Both the position numbers and the translations under genes were made by a program. A stretch of 7,812 bases of DNA, taken from assembly GCA_904420265.1 (NCBI GenBank), contig CAJFUU010000072.1, positions 1 to 7,812 on the forward strand. Reading direction: 5' to 3'. This document shows positions 5,904 through 7,812 of this stretch, in pieces. How positions within the stretch are numbered: the first letter of the stretch is position 1; each line of letters opens with the position of its first letter. The notes under the pieces were generated by a model. That model ran no database searches. It saw nothing but the letters and a program-made list of their open reading frames with translations, and was not told the DNA's origin. The stretch is from an uncultured Clostridia bacterium (GTDB lineage: Bacteria > Bacillota > Clostridia > Christensenellales > Aristaeellaceae).

Positions 5904-5932
5904 ATTATAACAGCATTTCTGGAAAATGTCTA
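5904..5932 (-). promoter_or_regulatory. Promoter of the MFS transporter gene
   Basis: On the minus strand: -35 TAGACA (5932-5927, 5 of 6), 17-bp spacer, -10 TATAAT (5909-5904) preceded by TGT (extended -10). The leader to the ATG at 5858 is about 40 nt. The -35 is 32 bp from the -35 of fucI on the other strand, so one regulator could reach both. Confidence 0.8.
5914..5928. promoter_or_regulatory. Operator-like dyad inside the MFS promoter
   Basis: CATTTCTGGAAAATG has 5-bp arms (CATTT 5914-5918, AAATG 5924-5928) around a 5-bp centre. It occupies the spacer between the -10 and -35 of the MFS promoter and touches the -35, the usual place for a repressor site. No second copy was found near fucI, and the regulator is unknown. 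Confidence 0.3.
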
Positions 5933-5964
5933 TAAATCGACTACCGTAAACTCACAAAAACTGC

Positions 5965-5993
5965 TTGCTATTCAAAGAAATTGGTTATATAAT
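5965..5993 (+). promoter_or_regulatory. Promoter of fucI
   Basis: -35 TTGCTA (5965-5970, 4 of 6), 17-bp spacer, -10 TATAAT (5988-5993). There is no extended -10. With its weaker -35 this is the only one of the four promoters that looks dependent on activation, in keeping with an inducible sugar gene. The leader to the ATG at 6037 is about 37 nt. Confidence 0.78.
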
Positions 5994-6001
5994 GGTAGTG
6001 T

Positions 6002-6011
6002 CGTTAACAAT
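6002..6011 (+). promoter_or_regulatory. Possible cre half-site / operator at fucI start
   Basis: CGTTAACAAT fits the right half of the CcpA catabolite-response element (CGNWWWCAWW) and contains the palindrome GTTAAC, close to the predicted transcription start. The left half of the cre is poor. A related heptamer, CGTAAAC (5945-5951), lies upstream of the -35, so this could instead be one of a pair of sites for a local sugar regulator. Confidence 0.25.
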
Positions 6012-6019
6012 ATGTTTTT

Positions 6020-6027
6020 AAGGAGGT
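6020..6027 (+). promoter_or_regulatory. Strong ribosome binding site of fucI
   Basis: AAGGAGGT, a full match to the anti-Shine-Dalgarno sequence, 9 nt before the ATG at 6037. It selects this ATG over the in-frame ATG at 6064. Confidence 0.88.
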
Positions 6028-6036
6028 AATCTTCGT

Positions 6037-7812
6037 ATGAAGGCAAATCCCCAAGCGATCCCCATGAATCAGCCCGTCCATCGCCTGCGCGGCTCTCTGC
6101 CCAAGATCGGCATCCGTCCGGTCATCGACGGCCGCCGCAAGGGCGTGCGCGAATCGCTCGAAGAGCAGACGATGGGCCTGGCCCGCGCCGCCAAGGAATT
6201 TCTGGAGGCCAACCTGCGCCATAGCTGCGGTTTGCCGGTGGAATGCGTCATCGCCGATACGACCATTGGCGGCGTCAAGGAGGCGGCCGATTGCGCGGAG
6301 AAGTTTGCGCGCGAAAACGTGGGCGTGTCCCTGACCGTTACCCCCTGCTGGTGCTACGGCTCTGAAACGATGGATATGGACCCCCTCACCCCCAAGGCCG
6401 TGTGGGGCTTCAACGGCACCGAGCGTCCGGGCGCCGTGTATCTGGCCGCGGTGCTGGCCGCGCATGCCCAGAAGGGCCTGCCCGCTTTCGGCATTTACGG
6501 CCATGACGTGCAGGATGCCGGCAACAGCGAAATTCCCGACGATGTCAAGGAAAAGCTGCTCCGCTTTGCCAAGGCCGGCCTGGCCGTGGCCGAGATGCGC
6601 GGCAAATCCTACATGGCCATGGGCGCCATCGCCATGGGCATTGCCGGCTCCACGCCCAACCCCACGCTGTTTGAAAAATACCTGGGCATGCGCTACGAAT
6701 CCGTGGATATGTCCGAAATCGTCCGCCGCTGGGACGAGGGCATCTACGATCACGACGAGTTTGAGCGCGCCATGAAGTGGGTGGACGAAAACATCACCCT
6801 CGGCTGGGACAAAAACCCGCCCGAGATCGCCCACACGCCGGAAAAGAAGCGCGAAGTGCTGGAAAACTGCGTCAAGATGGTCATGATCGGCCGCGATCTG
6901 ATGATCGGCAACCCCAAACTGGCGGAAATGGGCTATGTGGAGGAAAGCTGCGGCCACAACGCCATTGCCGCGGGCTTCCAGGGCCAGCGTCAGTGGACCG
7001 ACCATTTCCCCAACGGCGACATGATGGAATCCATCCTCAACTCCAGCTATGACTGGAACGGCATCCGCGAGCCGTTCGTCGTGGCCACGGAAAACGACAT
7101 GCTCAACGGCGTGGCCATGCTCTTTGGCAAGCTGCTTACCAACACTGCGCCGGGCTTTGCAGACGTGCGCACCTACTGGAGCCCCGAGGCTGTGGAGCGC
7201 GTGACCGGCTGGAAGCCCGAAGGCCTGGCCAAGGACGGCTTTATCCACCTGATCAACTCCGGCGCGGTCACGCTCGACGCCACCGGCCAGTGTGAAAAGG
7301 ACGGCAAGCCCGCCATGAAGCCCTGGTGGGAAATCACTTCTGAGGAAGCGGCCAAGTGCCTCGACGCCACGCAGTACTGCTATGGCGATTTGCCCTACTT
7401 CCGCGGCGGCGGCTATTCTTCGCACCTGACCACCCGCGGCGGCATGCCGATGACCATGTCGCGCCTGAACATGGTGGACGGCCTTGGCCCGGTGCTGCAA
7501 ATCGCTGAAGGCTGGAGCTGCGAGCTGCCCAAGGAAGTGCACGACACGCTGGACAAGCGCACCGACCCCACCTGGCCCACCACCTGGTTTGTGCCGCGTC
7601 TGACCGGCACGGACGCCTTTACCGACGTCTACAGCGTGATGAACAACTGGGGCGCGAACCACGGCGCCTTCCACTACGGCCACATCGGCGCGGACCTGAT
7701 CACGCTGGCTTCGATGCTGCGCATTCCCGTGTGCATGCACAACGTGCCGGAAAAGGACATCTTCCGCCCGAGCACCTGGAACGCCTTTGGCACCAAGGAC
7801 CGCGAGGGCGCG
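6037..7812 (+). CDS. fucI: L-fucose isomerase (3' end cut by the window)
   Basis: 592 residues are in the window with no stop. The E. coli enzyme has 591, and this one has about 15 extra residues at the N-terminus, so roughly 15 are missing at the C-terminus. The enzyme converts L-fucose to L-fuculose (and D-arabinose to D-ribulose) in the cytoplasm, using Mn2+. Conserved blocks: LPKIGIRPVIDGRR (from about residue 21), TPCWCYGSET (102-111), WGFNGTERPG (123-132), YGHDVQD, FVVATEND and the C-terminal NWGANHG. The three metal ligands known from E. coli (E337, D361, H528) correspond to E352 (VATEND), D376 (FADVRTYW) and H542 (GANHG), all present with matching spacing, so the enzyme should be active. 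Codon use is strongly biased to G/C at third positions and the ribosome binding site is ideal, suggesting high expression. Divergent from a FucP-like transporter. Fuculokinase and aldolase genes may follow beyond the window. Confidence 0.97.
   Translation, partial: MKANPQAIPMNQPVHRLRGSLPKIGIRPVIDGRRKGVRESLEEQTMGLARAAKEFLEANLRHSCGLPVECVIADTTIGGVKEAADCAEKFARENVGVSLTVTPCWCYGSETMDMDPLTPKAVWGFNGTERPGAVYLAAVLAAHAQKGLPAFGIYGHDVQDAGNSEIPDDVKEKLLRFAKAGLAVAEMRGKSYMAMGAIAMGIAGSTPNPTLFEKYLGMRYESVDMSEIVRRWDEGIYDHDEFERAMKWVDENITLGWDKNPPEIAHTPEKKREVLENCVKMVMIGRDLMIGNPKLAEMGYVEESCGHNAIAAGFQGQRQWTDHFPNGDMMESILNSSYDWNGIREPFVVATENDMLNGVAMLFGKLLTNTAPGFADVRTYWSPEAVERVTGWKPEGLAKDGFIHLINSGAVTLDATGQCEKDGKPAMKPWWEITSEEAAKCLDATQYCYGDLPYFRGGGYSSHLTTRGGMPMTMSRLNMVDGLGPVLQIAEGWSCELPKEVHDTLDKRTDPTWPTTWFVPRLTGTDAFTDVYSVMNNWGANHGAFHYGHIGADLITLASMLRIPVCMHNVPEKDIFRPSTWNAFGTKDREGA

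Noticed and set aside
6004..7740. 578-codon minus-strand open frame opposite fucI
   Set aside because: It is the antisense shadow of a clear, highly GC-biased enzyme gene. Its translation is rich in His, Ala, Val and Gly with no recognisable domain, and it has no suitable ribosome binding site.
1..7812. CRISPR array, insertion sequence, phage, toxin-antitoxin, tRNA or known riboswitch
   Set aside because: I saw no regularly spaced repeats, transposase or integrase motifs, paired small genes, tRNA cloverleaf or conserved riboswitch core on either strand.

Overview
The window is about 60% G+C and reads as chromosomal DNA of a Gram-positive, probably anaerobic gut-type Clostridia bacterium. The grounds are textbook vegetative promoters (-35/-10 with 17-bp spacers, three of the four with an extended -10), strong AGGAGG-type ribosome binding sites, a secreted repeat protein, and a Cys-rich CCG-type protein of a kind I associate with strict anaerobes. 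The lineage is inferred and cannot be fixed without a search. I see no rRNA, tRNA, CRISPR array, insertion sequence, phage gene or defence system.

Layout, left to right. Bases 1-448 hold no gene I can defend, but do hold an intrinsic terminator (343-383). Then come four minus-strand genes: a secreted, acidic protein of three tandem lipocalin-like beta repeats (449-1453); a Cys-rich protein with two CCG/HdrB-like half-motifs (1852-2598); a 599-bp, GC-rich, gene-poor gap full of inverted repeats (2599-3197); a CNNM/CorC-type membrane protein with CBS domains (3198-4565); and a 12-helix MFS transporter (4695-5858). One plus-strand gene, L-fucose isomerase fucI, begins at 6037 and runs off the right edge.

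The most coherent unit is the divergent pair at the right. The MFS transporter and fucI are transcribed away from each other out of a 178-bp region that holds both promoters and candidate operator sites. FucI isomerises L-fucose to L-fuculose. The transporter keeps several features of the FHS/FucP branch, so fucose (or a related sugar such as D-arabinose) is the natural guess for its substrate. The minus-strand genes are not an obvious operon: the lipocalin-like gene, the CorC-type gene and the MFS gene each have their own promoter, and GC-rich hairpins lie just upstream of two of those promoters.

Two starts differ from the longest open frame. The CorC-type gene must start at the TTG at 4565, because the longer frame runs through a perfect consensus promoter. 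The MFS gene best starts at the ATG at 5858, which is the correctly spaced one. I did not find an exotic new system. The items most worth following are the FHS-like transporter, the Cys-rich protein, the triple-repeat secreted protein and the structured 599-bp gap.
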